NCBI RefSeq assembly: GCF_002614725.1
Contig: NZ_MRZN01000008.1
Location: 1 to 64,000 of the forward strand
DNA from: Staphylococcus edaphicus
GTDB lineage: Bacteria > Bacillota > Bacilli > Staphylococcales > Staphylococcaceae
Reading direction: 5' to 3'
Length of the DNA stretch: 64,000 nucleotides
Positions 52,629 to 62,429 of the stretch are shown here, piece after piece; position 1 is the stretch's first letter; every line of letters begins with the position of its first letter. A model generated the notes under the pieces. It ran no database searches and was not told the DNA's origin. It was given only the letters and a program-made list of their open reading frames with translations. Made by a program: the position numbers and the translations under genes.

Positions 52629-54680
52629 TTGCTAAAAAGATTAAAAGAGAAATCAAATGATGAAAAAATAAGAAATACGATGAATAAAAGAATCAGCTTC
52701 ATATTTGGAGTAATTGTATTCATTTTTGCGATAATTGTTTTGAGATTAGGATATTTACAAATTGCACAAGGTTCTCATTATAAACAACTCATTAAAAATA
52801 GTGAAAACTTAACTGTAAATGAAGCGGTTCCTAGAGGTCGTATCCTCGATAGGAACGGTAAAGTCCTAGTTGATAACGCTTCTAAAAAAGCTATTACATA
52901 TGCTCGTGGAAGAAAGACTTCGCAAACAGAAGTGTTAAAAATTGCGAAAGATTTATCAAAACTCATTAAAATGGATACTGATAAAATTACGGATCGAGAT
53001 AAACAAGATTTTTGGATTCAATTACATCCAAATAAAGCTAAGGATTTAATGAGAAATGAACAAGCTCTATTAGATGATGGCAGTATTACACAAGACGACT
53101 ATGATAAATCCTTATATAAAAAAATAGGCAAAAAACAAATCGACACGTTAAATGCGAAGGATTTACAAATTCTAGCAATTTATAGAGAAATGATGTCAGG
53201 TTCTGCACTCGACCCACAAACTATTAAGAATGAAGATGTGAGCGATAAGGAGTATGCAGCTGTTTCTCAAAAATTATCTGACTTACCAGGAGTTAATACA
53301 ACAATGGATTGGGATAGAAAATATCCATATGGTGATACATTAAGAGGTGTTTTTGGAGATGTTTCTACAACTGAAGAAGGCATACCAAAAGAATTGACCG
53401 AAAAATATTTGGCCAAAGGTTATTCTAGGAATGATCGTGTTGGTAAGTCTTACTTAGAATACCAATATGACGATATATTAAAAGGTAAGAAGAAAGAAAT
53501 GAAATATACTACAGACAAGTCAGGCGAAGTCATTGATTCTAAAGTGATTAATCCTGGTTCACGTGGTGATGATCTTGTATTAAGTATTGATGTTGATTTA
53601 CAAAAGAAAACAGAAGAATATTTAGAAAAACAAATATCAAAATTACGTAGTGAAGGTGCTAAAGATATGGACAACGCATTGATTGTTGTTCAAAATCCAA
53701 ATAACGGCGATATCTTAGCAATGGCTGGTAAACAAATTGATAAAAATGGTGATTTAACTGATTATGATATCGGTACATTCACTTCTCAATATGCAGTGGG
53801 ATCCTCTGTAAAAGGTGGCACGTTACTCGCTGGATATCAAAATAAAGCGATTAATGTAGGAGAAGAAATGATTGATGAACCACTTAAATTTGCTGGTGGT
53901 TTAACAAAACATTCATATTTCAACCAAGATGGTAAAATAAAAATTGATGATAGAGAAGCATTAATGCATTCATCAAATGTGTATATGTTTAAAACTGCAT
54001 TAAAATTAGCAGGTTCACCGTATACGCCAAATATGTCTTTACCAACAGATATTACCAACGCAGGGCAAAAATTACGTAAAGGTTTAAATCAGGTTGGATT
54101 AGGTGTAAAAACAGGGATAGACTTACCAAATGAAACGAATGGTCAAATTGAACCATTAACTGACAATCCTGGTAATTATCTTGATTTGGCTATCGGACAA
54201 TATGATACTTATACACCGATGCAATTATCCCAATATGTTTCAACTATTGGTAATAATGGTTATAGAGTACAGCCACATGTTGGTTTAGAGATTAGAAAAG
54301 CAACAAATAAAGATACATTAGGTCCTGTAAAAGAGAAAGTTAAAGGCAATGTGCTTAACAAAGTAAATAATAGTCAAACTGAACTTGATGAAGTACAAGA
54401 AGGATTTAAAATGGCATTTAATGAAAAAGACGGTACTGGTTACCAAAGCTTTAAAGATACAGAAGTACCATCAGCAGGTAAAACAGGAACAGCAGAAGTA
54501 TTTCAAGATGGTGAGCCAAGAGTTAATTCAACATACATTGGTTACGCTCCAATCGAGAATCCAAAAATCGCTTTTTCAATTGTATATACTAATCAACCCG
54601 TACCTGAACCCTGGTTAAATGGTGGTGATTTAGGTAGAGACGTCATCGATTATTATTTCAAAGAAAAATCTAAAGATTGA
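52629..54680 (+). CDS. pbp3: Class B penicillin-binding protein (PBP3 type transpeptidase)
   Basis: A peptidoglycan transpeptidase with a short cytoplasmic N-terminus, one transmembrane helix (about residues 24-45), a dimerisation domain and a transpeptidase domain. The active-site motifs are SSVK (S392), SSN (448-450) and KTG (618-620), all intact. The 683-aa length is close to the S. aureus PBP3. The TTG start at 52629 follows GAGG; a gap of 10 bases is long but acceptable. Position after sodA matches other staphylococci. Confidence 0.92.
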   Translation: MLKRLKEKSNDEKIRNTMNKRISFIFGVIVFIFAIIVLRLGYLQIAQGSHYKQLIKNSENLTVNEAVPRGRILDRNGKVLVDNASKKAITYARGRKTSQTEVLKIAKDLSKLIKMDTDKITDRDKQDFWIQLHPNKAKDLMRNEQALLDDGSITQDDYDKSLYKKIGKKQIDTLNAKDLQILAIYREMMSGSALDPQTIKNEDVSDKEYAAVSQKLSDLPGVNTTMDWDRKYPYGDTLRGVFGDVSTTEEGIPKELTEKYLAKGYSRNDRVGKSYLEYQYDDILKGKKKEMKYTTDKSGEVIDSKVINPGSRGDDLVLSIDVDLQKKTEEYLEKQISKLRSEGAKDMDNALIVVQNPNNGDILAMAGKQIDKNGDLTDYDIGTFTSQYAVGSSVKGGTLLAGYQNKAINVGEEMIDEPLKFAGGLTKHSYFNQDGKIKIDDREALMHSSNVYMFKTALKLAGSPYTPNMSLPTDITNAGQKLRKGLNQVGLGVKTGIDLPNETNGQIEPLTDNPGNYLDLAIGQYDTYTPMQLSQYVSTIGNNGYRVQPHVGLEIRKATNKDTLGPVKEKVKGNVLNKVNNSQTELDEVQEGFKMAFNEKDGTGYQSFKDTEVPSAGKTGTAEVFQDGEPRVNSTYIGYAPIENPKIAFSIVYTNQPVPEPWLNGGDLGRDVIDYYFKEKSKD

Positions 54681-54807
54681 TATTTTAGTATTGATATATT
54701 TGAAAATACTGATATAGTCGTCTTTAATAAAAAATAATACTTTTCAATTTTATAACTAAATGGTATGATTAATAGGTCGTATTTTGAAAAGGTAAGGAGG
54801 AATTAGC

Positions 54808-54957
54808 ATGCGCGTAAACGTAACACTAGCTTGTACAGAATGTGGAGAAAGAAACTACATTACTACAAAAAATAAACGTACTAATCCTGAACGTATAGAA
54901 ATGAAAAAACACTGTGCACGTGATAACAAACACACTATGCACCGCGAAACAAAATAA
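54808..54957 (+). CDS. rpmG: 50S ribosomal protein L33
   Basis: This 49-aa protein ([20 protein letters not shown]...) is L33, a small zinc-type 50S protein. It has CTEC and a third Cys in KKHC; the full four-cysteine set is not present, so zinc binding may be reduced. Staphylococci carry several L33 paralogues; this is the copy between pbp3 and fthC. AAGGAGG stands eight bases ahead of the ATG. It is too short to have been listed by ordinary ORF cut-offs. Confidence 0.95.
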   Translation: MRVNVTLACTECGERNYITTKNKRTNPERIEMKKHCARDNKHTMHRETK

Positions 54958-54968
54958 GTAATATTTTG

Positions 54969-54999
54969 AACCAGATTCTAATCGAATCTGGTTATTTTT
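54969..54999 (+). terminator. Terminator after rpmG
   Basis: AACCAGATTC (54969-54978) pairs with GAATCTGGTT (54984-54993), with a T-rich tail. Confidence 0.85.
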
Positions 55000-55140
55000 A
55001 TATCTTTTTATATAGATGATTTAAACTGTCGTTTATCTATTTATTTTTATAAAATTATAGTGCTTAAAATTGCAGTTTAATGACATTATAATTCATTAAC
55101 GTTATAATAAATAAAGTATGAATTACGGGAAGGTGTTCGA

Positions 55141-55686
55141 ATGGATAAAACTTCATTGAGAAGAAATAATATTGAATTGATGAAATCTTTTATGCAAAAT
55201 CAACATAATAAACAACACGCTGATCAATTTTTGGCTAATCATTTTTTTAATACGAATGAGTATAATGGAGCTTCTCGTATTGGTATTGTTTTATCTATGC
55301 CACATGAAGTTGATACATATCCCATTATTAAACAGATGTTAGTTGATGGAAAACAAGTTTTTGTGCCCGAAACCAATTATCAATCACGTGAAATGGTATT
55401 TAAACATCTCGATGATTTAGACAATATTGCCCCAGATGATAAAGGGATTAATCACGTAAATAGTCAAACAGAAATTTCAAATGAGTTAGATTTATTAGTT
55501 GTTCCTGGTGTAGCATTTAATAACAGTGGTTTCAGAGTCGGTTATGGTGGTGGTTACTTTGATAAGTTTTTAAATTCACATCATCATCCAACTTTGAGTT
55601 TAATTTATGATTTTCAACTATGTGAATTCGAAGTTGAATCACATGATCGACCTGTAGAAAAATTAATTATAGCGACAACAAGATAA
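55141..55686 (+). CDS. fthC: 5-formyltetrahydrofolate cyclo-ligase
   Basis: This ATP-dependent enzyme converts 5-formyl-THF to methenyl-THF, returning folate to use. The 181-aa protein has the family blocks VPETNYQSREMVF and FRVGYGGGYFDKFL. The N-terminal basic helix begins after GGAAGGTG. It overlaps the next gene's possible start by one base. Confidence 0.92.
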   Translation: MDKTSLRRNNIELMKSFMQNQHNKQHADQFLANHFFNTNEYNGASRIGIVLSMPHEVDTYPIIKQMLVDGKQVFVPETNYQSREMVFKHLDDLDNIAPDDKGINHVNSQTEISNELDLLVVPGVAFNNSGFRVGYGGGYFDKFLNSHHHPTLSLIYDFQLCEFEVESHDRPVEKLIIATTR

Positions 55687-55697
55687 TGGAGGAGAAC

Positions 55698-57155
55698 ATG
55701 GTTACAGAGAAACATTATTGGAAGTGTATTTATACTTGGATTAAATATCTTAATTATCATGTTGTACATAAAAATCAAGATACGAATGAAGTTTGGTTAG
55801 CTAATCAACGACAACGTAGTGTTGTAATATTTAAATATGGTGCTAATTCAACACAAGAAGTAAGATTTGATAAAAGTAGGATATTAGAAAATCAAAGCAA
55901 TATTACAGGCTTGCTGGGTTTTGAACCTAAGTATTATGAGTTGCTTATTTTTACAGATAAAACATTCACAGATGAAAATTTAAACGAACATCATCCTATA
56001 AATTTAAAAATAAAGATTATTAGAGAAGAAAACCATATTGAGCGTATGCTACCAAATGTGTTTATCAAACAATTTTATAAAAGAAATACCAAGCATACTA
56101 AATCTTATTATAAGCAACGTGCTTTAAATACAAATCCAATTGAAAAGCATATGCTTAAATTCTCACCAGTTACGTATAGTTTAATCTTTATCAATGTAAT
56201 AATCTGGTTATCAATGGTCTTGTTTTTAAATCGCTTTTCAGATTTGAAACTATTAGATTTAGGTGGTTTGGTTCATTTTAATGTAGTTCATGGTGAATGG
56301 TACAGGTTAGTGACATCTATATTTCTACATTACAATTTCGAACATATTTTAATGAATATGTTGAGTTTATTTATATTTGGTAAAATCGTTGAATCAATTG
56401 TTGGCCATTGGCGTATGTTAGTTATCTATTTAGTAGCTGGTTTATTTGGTAATTTTGCTTCTTTATCGTTTAATACAGATACCGTTTCGGTTGGTGCTAG
56501 TGGTGCAATTTTTGGATTGATTGGTGCTATTTTTACATTTATGTATATAGGCCACCAATATAATCGCAAACTTATTGGACAGCTATTAATTGTACTTATA
56601 ATTATGATTGGTTTGTCTTTATTTATGCAAAATATCAACATCGTCGCTCATATCGGTGGTTTTATAGGTGGATTACTGATTACTTTGATGGGATATTATT
56701 TTAAAGTAAATAAAACATATTTTTGGATTATCTTGATTATTATACTTATTTTATTTTTAGCTGCTCAGGTTAGGATATTTACAATTAAGGAAGATAATAT
56801 TTATAACAGCATAATAACTAAAGAAATGAAAAATGGTCATTATGATGATGCTAAAGATATGGTCCAACACACAATAAATAAAAGCTACGCAGACGATGAA
56901 ACATATTATTTAAATGGTTTAATTAAGACGACGCAAGATTCTAAAGCAGAAGGTATCGCTTCTTGGGAAAGAGGACTACGACTTTTTCCGGATTCAGGTA
57001 TCTTAAATTATCAATTAGCAATTGCTAATAGGTCATTAGACAATAGCGATAAAGCTAAAAAATATATAAAAAATGCTTTGAAAGCTGATCCAAACAATAG
57101 AGACTATATTAATTTAAATAAGGAATTGAGCGATTCAAGTGATTCAGAAAATTAA
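55698..57155 (+). CDS. gluP: Rhomboid intramembrane serine protease GluP
   Basis: GluP (YqgP) is a rhomboid protease with an N-terminal soluble domain (residues 1-150), six to seven membrane helices (about 150-350) and a C-terminal TPR region. The catalytic dyad is visible: S268 in GASG and H318 in AHIGG. ATG 55686 overlaps the fthC stop, but GGAGG at 55689-55693 serves the ATG at 55698, so I use that (485 aa). The TPR tail overlaps yqgQ by 17 bases. Confidence 0.92.
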   Translation: MVTEKHYWKCIYTWIKYLNYHVVHKNQDTNEVWLANQRQRSVVIFKYGANSTQEVRFDKSRILENQSNITGLLGFEPKYYELLIFTDKTFTDENLNEHHPINLKIKIIREENHIERMLPNVFIKQFYKRNTKHTKSYYKQRALNTNPIEKHMLKFSPVTYSLIFINVIIWLSMVLFLNRFSDLKLLDLGGLVHFNVVHGEWYRLVTSIFLHYNFEHILMNMLSLFIFGKIVESIVGHWRMLVIYLVAGLFGNFASLSFNTDTVSVGASGAIFGLIGAIFTFMYIGHQYNRKLIGQLLIVLIIMIGLSLFMQNINIVAHIGGFIGGLLITLMGYYFKVNKTYFWIILIIILILFLAAQVRIFTIKEDNIYNSIITKEMKNGHYDDAKDMVQHTINKSYADDETYYLNGLIKTTQDSKAEGIASWERGLRLFPDSGILNYQLAIANRSLDNSDKAKKYIKNALKADPNNRDYINLNKELSDSSDSEN

Positions 57156-57336
57156 TACGTTTTTTGACGTGCAACAACTTTTGAAAAAGTTTGGCTTTAT
57201 AATATACTTTAAAGATAAGGCTGATATGTATGAAATGATGGAACAAGAGATAAAATCTTTGTATGATTATAGGCTAATATCAAAAGACGAGTATTTAAAA
57301 TGCAGATTAATAATTAGCCAGAGAAGGAGCAAGTAA
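57139..57336 (+). CDS. yqgQ: YqgQ family small protein
   Basis: The 65-aa protein is the DUF910/YqgQ family, a helical protein next to glcK in Firmicutes. It has the NTFFDVQQLLKKFGFIIYFK and YDYRLISKDEYLKCRLII segments. It overlaps the end of gluP by 17 bases. Function is unknown; a nucleic-acid-binding role has been suggested only from the fold. Confidence 0.88.
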   Translation: MIQKINTFFDVQQLLKKFGFIIYFKDKADMYEMMEQEIKSLYDYRLISKDEYLKCRLIISQRRSK

Positions 57337-57339
57337 TAT

Positions 57340-58326
57340 ATGAATAAAATCATTCTAGCAGCAGATATAGGTGGTACAACTTGTAAATTAGGTTGTTTTG
57401 ATGAGAATTTAAACCAAATTTCAAAATGGTCAATAAACACAGATACATCTGATGCAACGGGTAATCAATTGTTGAAAAATATTTATGACTCTTTTGTAGC
57501 ATATGTTGATAAATCTGAACACACTTTTTCAGATGTTTTAGGCATTGGGATTGGTGTACCTGGTCCAGTTAATTTTGAAACAGGTGAAGTTAATGGCGCG
57601 GTAAATTTATATTGGACAGAAACAGTCAATGTTAGAAATATTTTCCAACAATTTGTTGATTGTCCAGTTTACGTTGATAATGATGCTAACGTTGCTGCTT
57701 TGGGGGAGAAACACAAAGGAGCAGGTAATGGCTCTGAGGACGTTGTTGCTATTACATTAGGCACTGGACTCGGCGGAGGAATAATTTCAAATGGTGAAAT
57801 CGTACACGGTCACAATGGATCTGGGGCTGAAATCGGCCATTTCAGAGTTGATCATGATCAGCGTTTTAAATGTAACTGCGGTAAATCAGGATGTATTGAA
57901 ACTGTCGCCTCCGCTACTGGGGTAGTGAACCTCGTCAACTTTTATTATCCAAAATTGACTTTTAAATCTTCTATACTTCAATTGATAAAAGATAATAAAG
58001 TGACTGCAAAGGCAGTTTTTGATGCAGCAAAAGAAGGCGATCAATTCTGCATTTTCATTACTGAACGAGTGGCTAATTATATCGCTTATTTATGTAGTAT
58101 TTTAAGTGTTACTAGTAATCCAAAGTACATTGTTTTAGGTGGTGGCATGTCAACTGCAGGATTGATTTTGATTGAAAATATTAAAACTGAGTATCATAAC
58201 CTAACTTTCACGCCTGCACAGCAAGAAACCCAAATTGTCCAAGCACAACTTGGTAATGATGCTGGCATCACTGGAGCAGCAGGATTAATTTATACTTATG
58301 TAATAGAAATGGATGGTGTTAAATAA
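57340..58326 (+). CDS. glcK: Glucokinase (ROK family)
   Basis: GlcK phosphorylates free glucose with ATP. The 328-aa ROK protein has the phosphate loop ADIGGTT (8-14), the [14 protein letters not shown] active-site region and the zinc motif [10 protein letters not shown]. It follows yqgQ by three bases with AGAAGGAG in between. The next gene overlaps its stop (TAATG). Confidence 0.95.
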   Translation: MNKIILAADIGGTTCKLGCFDENLNQISKWSINTDTSDATGNQLLKNIYDSFVAYVDKSEHTFSDVLGIGIGVPGPVNFETGEVNGAVNLYWTETVNVRNIFQQFVDCPVYVDNDANVAALGEKHKGAGNGSEDVVAITLGTGLGGGIISNGEIVHGHNGSGAEIGHFRVDHDQRFKCNCGKSGCIETVASATGVVNLVNFYYPKLTFKSSILQLIKDNKVTAKAVFDAAKEGDQFCIFITERVANYIAYLCSILSVTSNPKYIVLGGGMSTAGLILIENIKTEYHNLTFTPAQQETQIVQAQLGNDAGITGAAGLIYTYVIEMDGVK

Positions 58327-58652
58327 TGGCAATTGTAGATGTAGTAGTTATACCAGTTGGTACTGAGGGGCCAAGTGTAAGTAAATATATTGCTGAAATC
58401 CAAACTAAACTTAAAGAATATAAAGCACTAGGAAAGATTGACTATCAACTAACACCTATGAATACGTTGATAGAAGGTGACTTGAAAGATTTATTTGAAG
58501 TTGTACAAGCAATCCATGAATTACCTTTCGATAAAGGTTTAGAACGAGTGTGTACAAATATTAGAATAGATGACAGAAGAGATAAATCTCGTAAAATGAA
58601 CGACAAACTAGAATCAGTCCAAAAACATTTAGATTATGGAGGACAAGAATAA
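58326..58652 (+). CDS. MTH1187/YqgV family thiamine-binding-like protein
   Basis: A 108-aa protein of the MTH1187/YkoF-type thiamine-binding family. It has VVVIPVGTEGPSVSKYIAEIQ and the later MNTLIEGD segment typical of the family. Homologues form ferredoxin-like tetramers that bind thiamine-like ligands. It overlaps glcK and the next gene by one base each. Confidence 0.85.
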   Translation: MAIVDVVVIPVGTEGPSVSKYIAEIQTKLKEYKALGKIDYQLTPMNTLIEGDLKDLFEVVQAIHELPFDKGLERVCTNIRIDDRRDKSRKMNDKLESVQKHLDYGGQE

Positions 58653-59275
58653 TGAAAATATCAAGTTTAACTTTAGGGTTAGTTGATACAAATGCTTATT
58701 TTATAGAAAATGAGCAAAATGTTATTTTAGTTGATCCTGCGAGTGATAGTGACTTGATTATTAAAAAGTTAAATCAAATTAATAAACCACTTTCCGCAAT
58801 TTTACTAACACATGCACATTTTGATCATATTGGTGCATTAGATGAAATTGTAGAGAAATATCAAGTACCTGTTTTTATGCATCATTCAGAATTTGATTTC
58901 TTAACTAATACTGAGAAAAACGGTTCTGAAAAATTTAAACAGTATGGTCTACCGCAAGTAATCAGCAATGTAACGCCACAGCCCTTATCAGAAGGGACTA
59001 AGAAGATTTCTGACTTTGAGTTTAATGTACTTCACACGCCTGGTCATTCTCCCGGAAGTTTGACATTTGTATTTAATGAATTTGCTATAGTTGGTGATAC
59101 ATTATTTAAACAAGGTATAGGTAGAACTGATTTATATAAAGGAGACTATGAAACTTTAGTAGATTCAATACTTGATAAATTGTTTTCTTTAGAAGATGAC
59201 TTACCACTATTTCCAGGACATGGTCCTTATACTACTGTGGAAGATGAACAGTTAAATCCTTACTTACATGGCTAA
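58652..59275 (+). CDS. Metallo-beta-lactamase fold hydrolase (YqgX/glyoxalase II-like)
   Basis: The 207-aa MBL-fold protein has HxHxDH in LTHAHFDHIGALD, plus HTPGHSPGS and FPGHGPYTT for the other metal ligands. It resembles YqgX and glyoxalase II enzymes, possibly bacillithiol-linked, but it is shorter than typical GloB and the substrate is not established. It precedes the comG operon, as in Bacillus. Confidence 0.85.
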   Translation: MKISSLTLGLVDTNAYFIENEQNVILVDPASDSDLIIKKLNQINKPLSAILLTHAHFDHIGALDEIVEKYQVPVFMHHSEFDFLTNTEKNGSEKFKQYGLPQVISNVTPQPLSEGTKKISDFEFNVLHTPGHSPGSLTFVFNEFAIVGDTLFKQGIGRTDLYKGDYETLVDSILDKLFSLEDDLPLFPGHGPYTTVEDEQLNPYLHG

Positions 59276-59304
59276 CGCTCTCTCTTAATTCCATTTAAAG
59301 TTTC

Positions 59305-59342
59305 AAAAAAATAAAAGTAATTTATCCACCTCTTACGTGTAA
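59305..59342 (+). promoter_or_regulatory. Putative competence promoter of the comG operon
   Basis: The same 16-nt A-rich block as upstream of comEA (59305-59320), exactly 13 nt, then TACGTGTAA (59334-59342). Initiation 6-7 nt after the nonamer would leave a leader of about 15 nt containing only the ribosome site. A SigH promoter is inferred. Confidence 0.6.
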
Positions 59343-59366
59343 ATATGTAGGAGGTGGATTTTTTTG
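59324..59366 (+). terminator. Hairpin that ends the yqgX operon and masks the comGA ribosome site
   Basis: 59324-59336 pairs with 59347-59359 (13 bp, one G-U) around a 10-nt loop, followed by seven T. The AGGAGGTGG site of comGA (59349-59357) is in the 3' arm and the comGA start is in the T run. Layout is the same as before comEA. Confidence 0.88.
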
Positions 59367-60338
59367 AAACTTTTATTTAATAATATAATAAAAAAAGCCA
59401 TCAGCACGAATGCTACAGATATACACTTTATTCCAACAGACGACAAAATAGATATTAAATTTAGACTTTTAGATAAACTTGCACCAATTGAATCAATACA
59501 ACATCATGTATATTTAAAGTTATTAACTTATATGAAATACCAAGCTGGACTAGATGTTTCAAAGCATAATGTAGCTCAAAGTGGAAGACACATATATAAA
59601 TTAAAGGAAATTTACTTTTTAAGAATATCTACATTACCTTTATCACTTGGCATAGAAAGTTGTGTAATTAGAATAATTCCACAATACTTTCAAAAAGGTG
59701 ATGGTACGACAAATCTAAGTGAATTATATAAATTAATGAATAAAAAGCAAGGGTTAATAATGTTCAGCGGTCCAACAGGATCTGGTAAGAGTACATTGAT
59801 GTATCACATGCTTATATATGCCAAAGAAACTTTAGCTTTAAATATCATAACTATCGAGGATCCTGTTGAGCAGATAATCTCAGGGATTACACAAGTATCA
59901 ATAAATGAAAAGGCAGGTATAAATTATACTAATACTTTTAAAGCAATTTTAAGATGTGACCCTGACATTATTTTAATAGGTGAAATTAGAGATGATTCAA
60001 TCGCTAAATGTGCAATACAGGCAAGCTTGAGCGGTCATTTAGTATTAACAACTATTCATGCCGATAATTGTAAGGGCACTTTACTACGTCTTCAAGAAAT
60101 GGGCATTACAATGCAAGAAATGAGCCAGTCATTATTAAGTGTTATAAACCAAAGGCTTATCACAACCTATAATAATGAACGAAAGTTGATTTATGAACAA
60201 TTAAACAAAATACAAATAAAGCATTTAATTGATAATAATTTCGCATTGCCCAACTCTTTTTTTAATTTATCCACTCAATTAACTCAATTAGCAAAAGAGG
60301 GTGTTATTTGTGAAGAAACTAAGGACCGATATATTTAG
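59364..60338 (+). CDS. comGA: Competence pseudopilus ATPase ComGA
   Basis: ComGA is the cytoplasmic secretion ATPase that drives assembly of the competence pilus. The 324-aa protein has Walker A GPTGSGKS (136-143), the Asp box IIRIIPQ... region, Walker B ILIGEIRD and the HADNC His box. The zinc-finger cysteines of longer PilB proteins are absent, as in other ComGA. TTG 59364 starts nine bases after GGAGG. It overlaps comGB by 29 bases. Confidence 0.95.
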   Translation: MKLLFNNIIKKAISTNATDIHFIPTDDKIDIKFRLLDKLAPIESIQHHVYLKLLTYMKYQAGLDVSKHNVAQSGRHIYKLKEIYFLRISTLPLSLGIESCVIRIIPQYFQKGDGTTNLSELYKLMNKKQGLIMFSGPTGSGKSTLMYHMLIYAKETLALNIITIEDPVEQIISGITQVSINEKAGINYTNTFKAILRCDPDIILIGEIRDDSIAKCAIQASLSGHLVLTTIHADNCKGTLLRLQEMGITMQEMSQSLLSVINQRLITTYNNERKLIYEQLNKIQIKHLIDNNFALPNSFFNLSTQLTQLAKEGVICEETKDRYI

Positions 60339-61374
60339 ATTTAAAAAATTCTTTCTTTTAAGCGAAAAAAGTAAAATAGTCTTACTAATAAAACTAAAAG
60401 ATTTGTTGGATCATGGTTACACGCTATCTGAAGCATTTCTATTCATCATTCAATATACAAATATTAGAAGTCTTCATTTACAATCACAAATTAAACTAGC
60501 ATTAAATAATGGTGCAAATTGCGCCCAAATATTAAAATTACTAAATTATCCTAAAGCCATCGTAACTTTAATTCACTTCGCAGAAATATTTGGAGATTTA
60601 ACAATCACTTTACCACATGCTTATGAGTTTTTAGTAAGAAATTATAAATCAAAACAACGCTTTTTAAAAACCATACAATATCCCTTATTATTACTAATAA
60701 TTTTTATGATTATGCTAATTATCTTAAACCATACAATCATACCAGAATTTCAAAATCTATATAGCAATATGGATGTAAGTATTTCACCGTTACAATCTTA
60801 CTTATCTTTATTTATATCAAACTTACCTACTTTTCTCCTTTATTGTACAATTTTCCTCGTTTTAAGCACGCTTAGTTTCTTAATTATATTCAGAAAGGCA
60901 CCTATAGTAACCAAACACAAATTAATTTTAGCAATACCCATTATTTCTAAATTTTTTAAACTATATAAAACTTATTGCTTATCTACTGAATTATCTTTGT
61001 TTTATAAAAATGGTATAACATTACAAAAAATTGTTGATATTTATGCTAAACAAAAAGATGAATACTTAAATTATTTAGCAAATGAAATTTCGACAGGTAC
61101 GCAAAATGGATTAAATTTAAGTGAAGTGTTAAAAAAACTACTTTGTTTTGAAAAAAATTTAATTAGCTTTGTTGAAGAAGGAGAGAAAAAAGGAAGATTA
61201 GAAATCGAAATGAAAATATATAGTGACATCTTACTTGAGCAAACAGAACAATTAATTCATTTAATTATAAAATTTATTCAACCAGTTATATTTTCCTTGA
61301 TTGCAATATTAATAGTGTCACTATACCTGGTTATTATGTTACCAATGTTTGATTTAATGCAAACAATTAAATAA
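60310..61374 (+). CDS. comGB: Competence pilus inner membrane protein ComGB
   Basis: ComGB is the polytopic platform protein (GspF/PilC family). The 354-aa product shows two GspF halves with hydrophobic helices near residues 120-140, 165-190 and 325-350, and a FAEIFGDL and FVEEGEKKGRLE block. GTG at 60301 sits against AAAGAGG; GTG 60310 is better spaced and chosen. It overlaps comGA. Confidence 0.9.
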   Translation: MKKLRTDIFRFKKFFLLSEKSKIVLLIKLKDLLDHGYTLSEAFLFIIQYTNIRSLHLQSQIKLALNNGANCAQILKLLNYPKAIVTLIHFAEIFGDLTITLPHAYEFLVRNYKSKQRFLKTIQYPLLLLIIFMIMLIILNHTIIPEFQNLYSNMDVSISPLQSYLSLFISNLPTFLLYCTIFLVLSTLSFLIIFRKAPIVTKHKLILAIPIISKFFKLYKTYCLSTELSLFYKNGITLQKIVDIYAKQKDEYLNYLANEISTGTQNGLNLSEVLKKLLCFEKNLISFVEEGEKKGRLEIEMKIYSDILLEQTEQLIHLIIKFIQPVIFSLIAILIVSLYLVIMLPMFDLMQTIK

Positions 61375-61401
61375 CTTTGAATAGAGGAAATTAAATTAAC
61401 T

Positions 61402-61716
61402 ATGAAGAAATTAAATATTAGTAAAAATGCTTTTACATTAATAGAAATGTTACTCGTATTATTGGTTATTAGTTTATTATTAATATTAATAATTCCAAAT
61501 ATTGCAAAACAATCATCTCATATACAAAGTACAGGATGTAAAGCGCAGATTAAAATGATCGATAGCCAAATTGAAGCTTACACATTAAAGTTCAATAAAA
61601 AACCCAATTCTATTGATGATTTAATTGCAGAAGGATATATTAAAGAAAATCAAAGCAAATGTAGATCTGGCTCATCGATCACTATCAATAATGGTGAAGC
61701 TGTTGCAAATGAATAA
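61402..61716 (+). CDS. comGC: Major competence pseudopilin ComGC
   Basis: The 104-aa protein is the main pilus subunit. The class III signal ends in KNAFTLIEM, cleaved after Ala (the usual Gly at -1 is replaced), and a hydrophobic helix of about 22 residues follows. Two cysteines (CKAQ and KCRS) may form a disulfide. It overlaps comGD by 8 bases. A prepilin peptidase gene is not in the window. Confidence 0.95.
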   Translation: MKKLNISKNAFTLIEMLLVLLVISLLLILIIPNIAKQSSHIQSTGCKAQIKMIDSQIEAYTLKFNKKPNSIDDLIAEGYIKENQSKCRSGSSITINNGEAVANE

Positions 61717-62149
61717 AGCTTTTACTTATGTCGAAATGCTTTTCGTATTATGTATTGTCAGTTTACTTTTATTTATACAAGTATCTAACGTCAGTATCAT
61801 TTCTAATAATAGCATTAGTCATGAACAACAAAAAATTAACAACTTGATAATGCAATTCAACTATATAAAATCAAAAGCTATAAAAGAAAACCAGTCTATC
61901 ACGCTTCTCTTCAATGACTACTCTAATAAAGTTATTGTTAGAGAACAATTTACTACTAGTAAAACAATCCATACTATTAAGTTGCCCCACAACTGCTTTA
62001 TACATCCTCGTACAAACTTACATTTCATTACCTTTAATAAATCTGGAGAAAGAAATAAATTTGGCAGTCTATATATAAAGACAGTAGACTCACTTTATAA
62101 AATTATATTTCATATTGATAAAGGACGTATAAGATATGAACAAATTTAA
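61709..62149 (+). CDS. comGD: Minor competence pseudopilin ComGD
   Basis: The 146-aa minor pseudopilin starts with NKAFTYVEMLFVL, again Ala before the Phe at the cleavage site, then a hydrophobic helix and a globular C-terminus. The open frame extends 28 codons into comGC, but ATG 61709 gives the normal short leader. It overlaps comGC by 8 and comGE by 14 bases. Confidence 0.92.
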   Translation: MNKAFTYVEMLFVLCIVSLLLFIQVSNVSIISNNSISHEQQKINNLIMQFNYIKSKAIKENQSITLLFNDYSNKVIVREQFTTSKTIHTIKLPHNCFIHPRTNLHFITFNKSGERNKFGSLYIKTVDSLYKIIFHIDKGRIRYEQI

Positions 62150-62429
62150 TATGAAAGGATCATTATTTGTTGATAGTCTCTTATCATTTTCAATGATTAC
62201 TTTTATTTGTGTCTTATTTATACCTATGATATTACAATTAAAATCAAATATTCAAATTAAAACCAATGAAATAGAATTAAGTAGGGTGTTATTGAATTCA
62301 CTTCATCATTACAATAAAAAAGAACTAAAAACTGGTATCACTATTGATAGGTACAAACTGAAATTGGATAACAACAAAATATGTATAACTAAAAAAGGGG
62401 AGAAATATGAAAAATGTTTCTTTAAATAG
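62136..62429 (+). CDS. comGE: Minor competence pseudopilin ComGE
   Basis: The 97-aa protein has a short N-terminal leader with a KGSLFVDSLLSFS segment, consistent with cleavage after Gly, and one hydrophobic helix. I assign it by order and size, since ComGE proteins are poorly conserved. It overlaps comGD and comGF. Confidence 0.85.
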   Translation: MNKFNMKGSLFVDSLLSFSMITFICVLFIPMILQLKSNIQIKTNEIELSRVLLNSLHHYNKKELKTGITIDRYKLKLDNNKICITKKGEKYEKCFFK

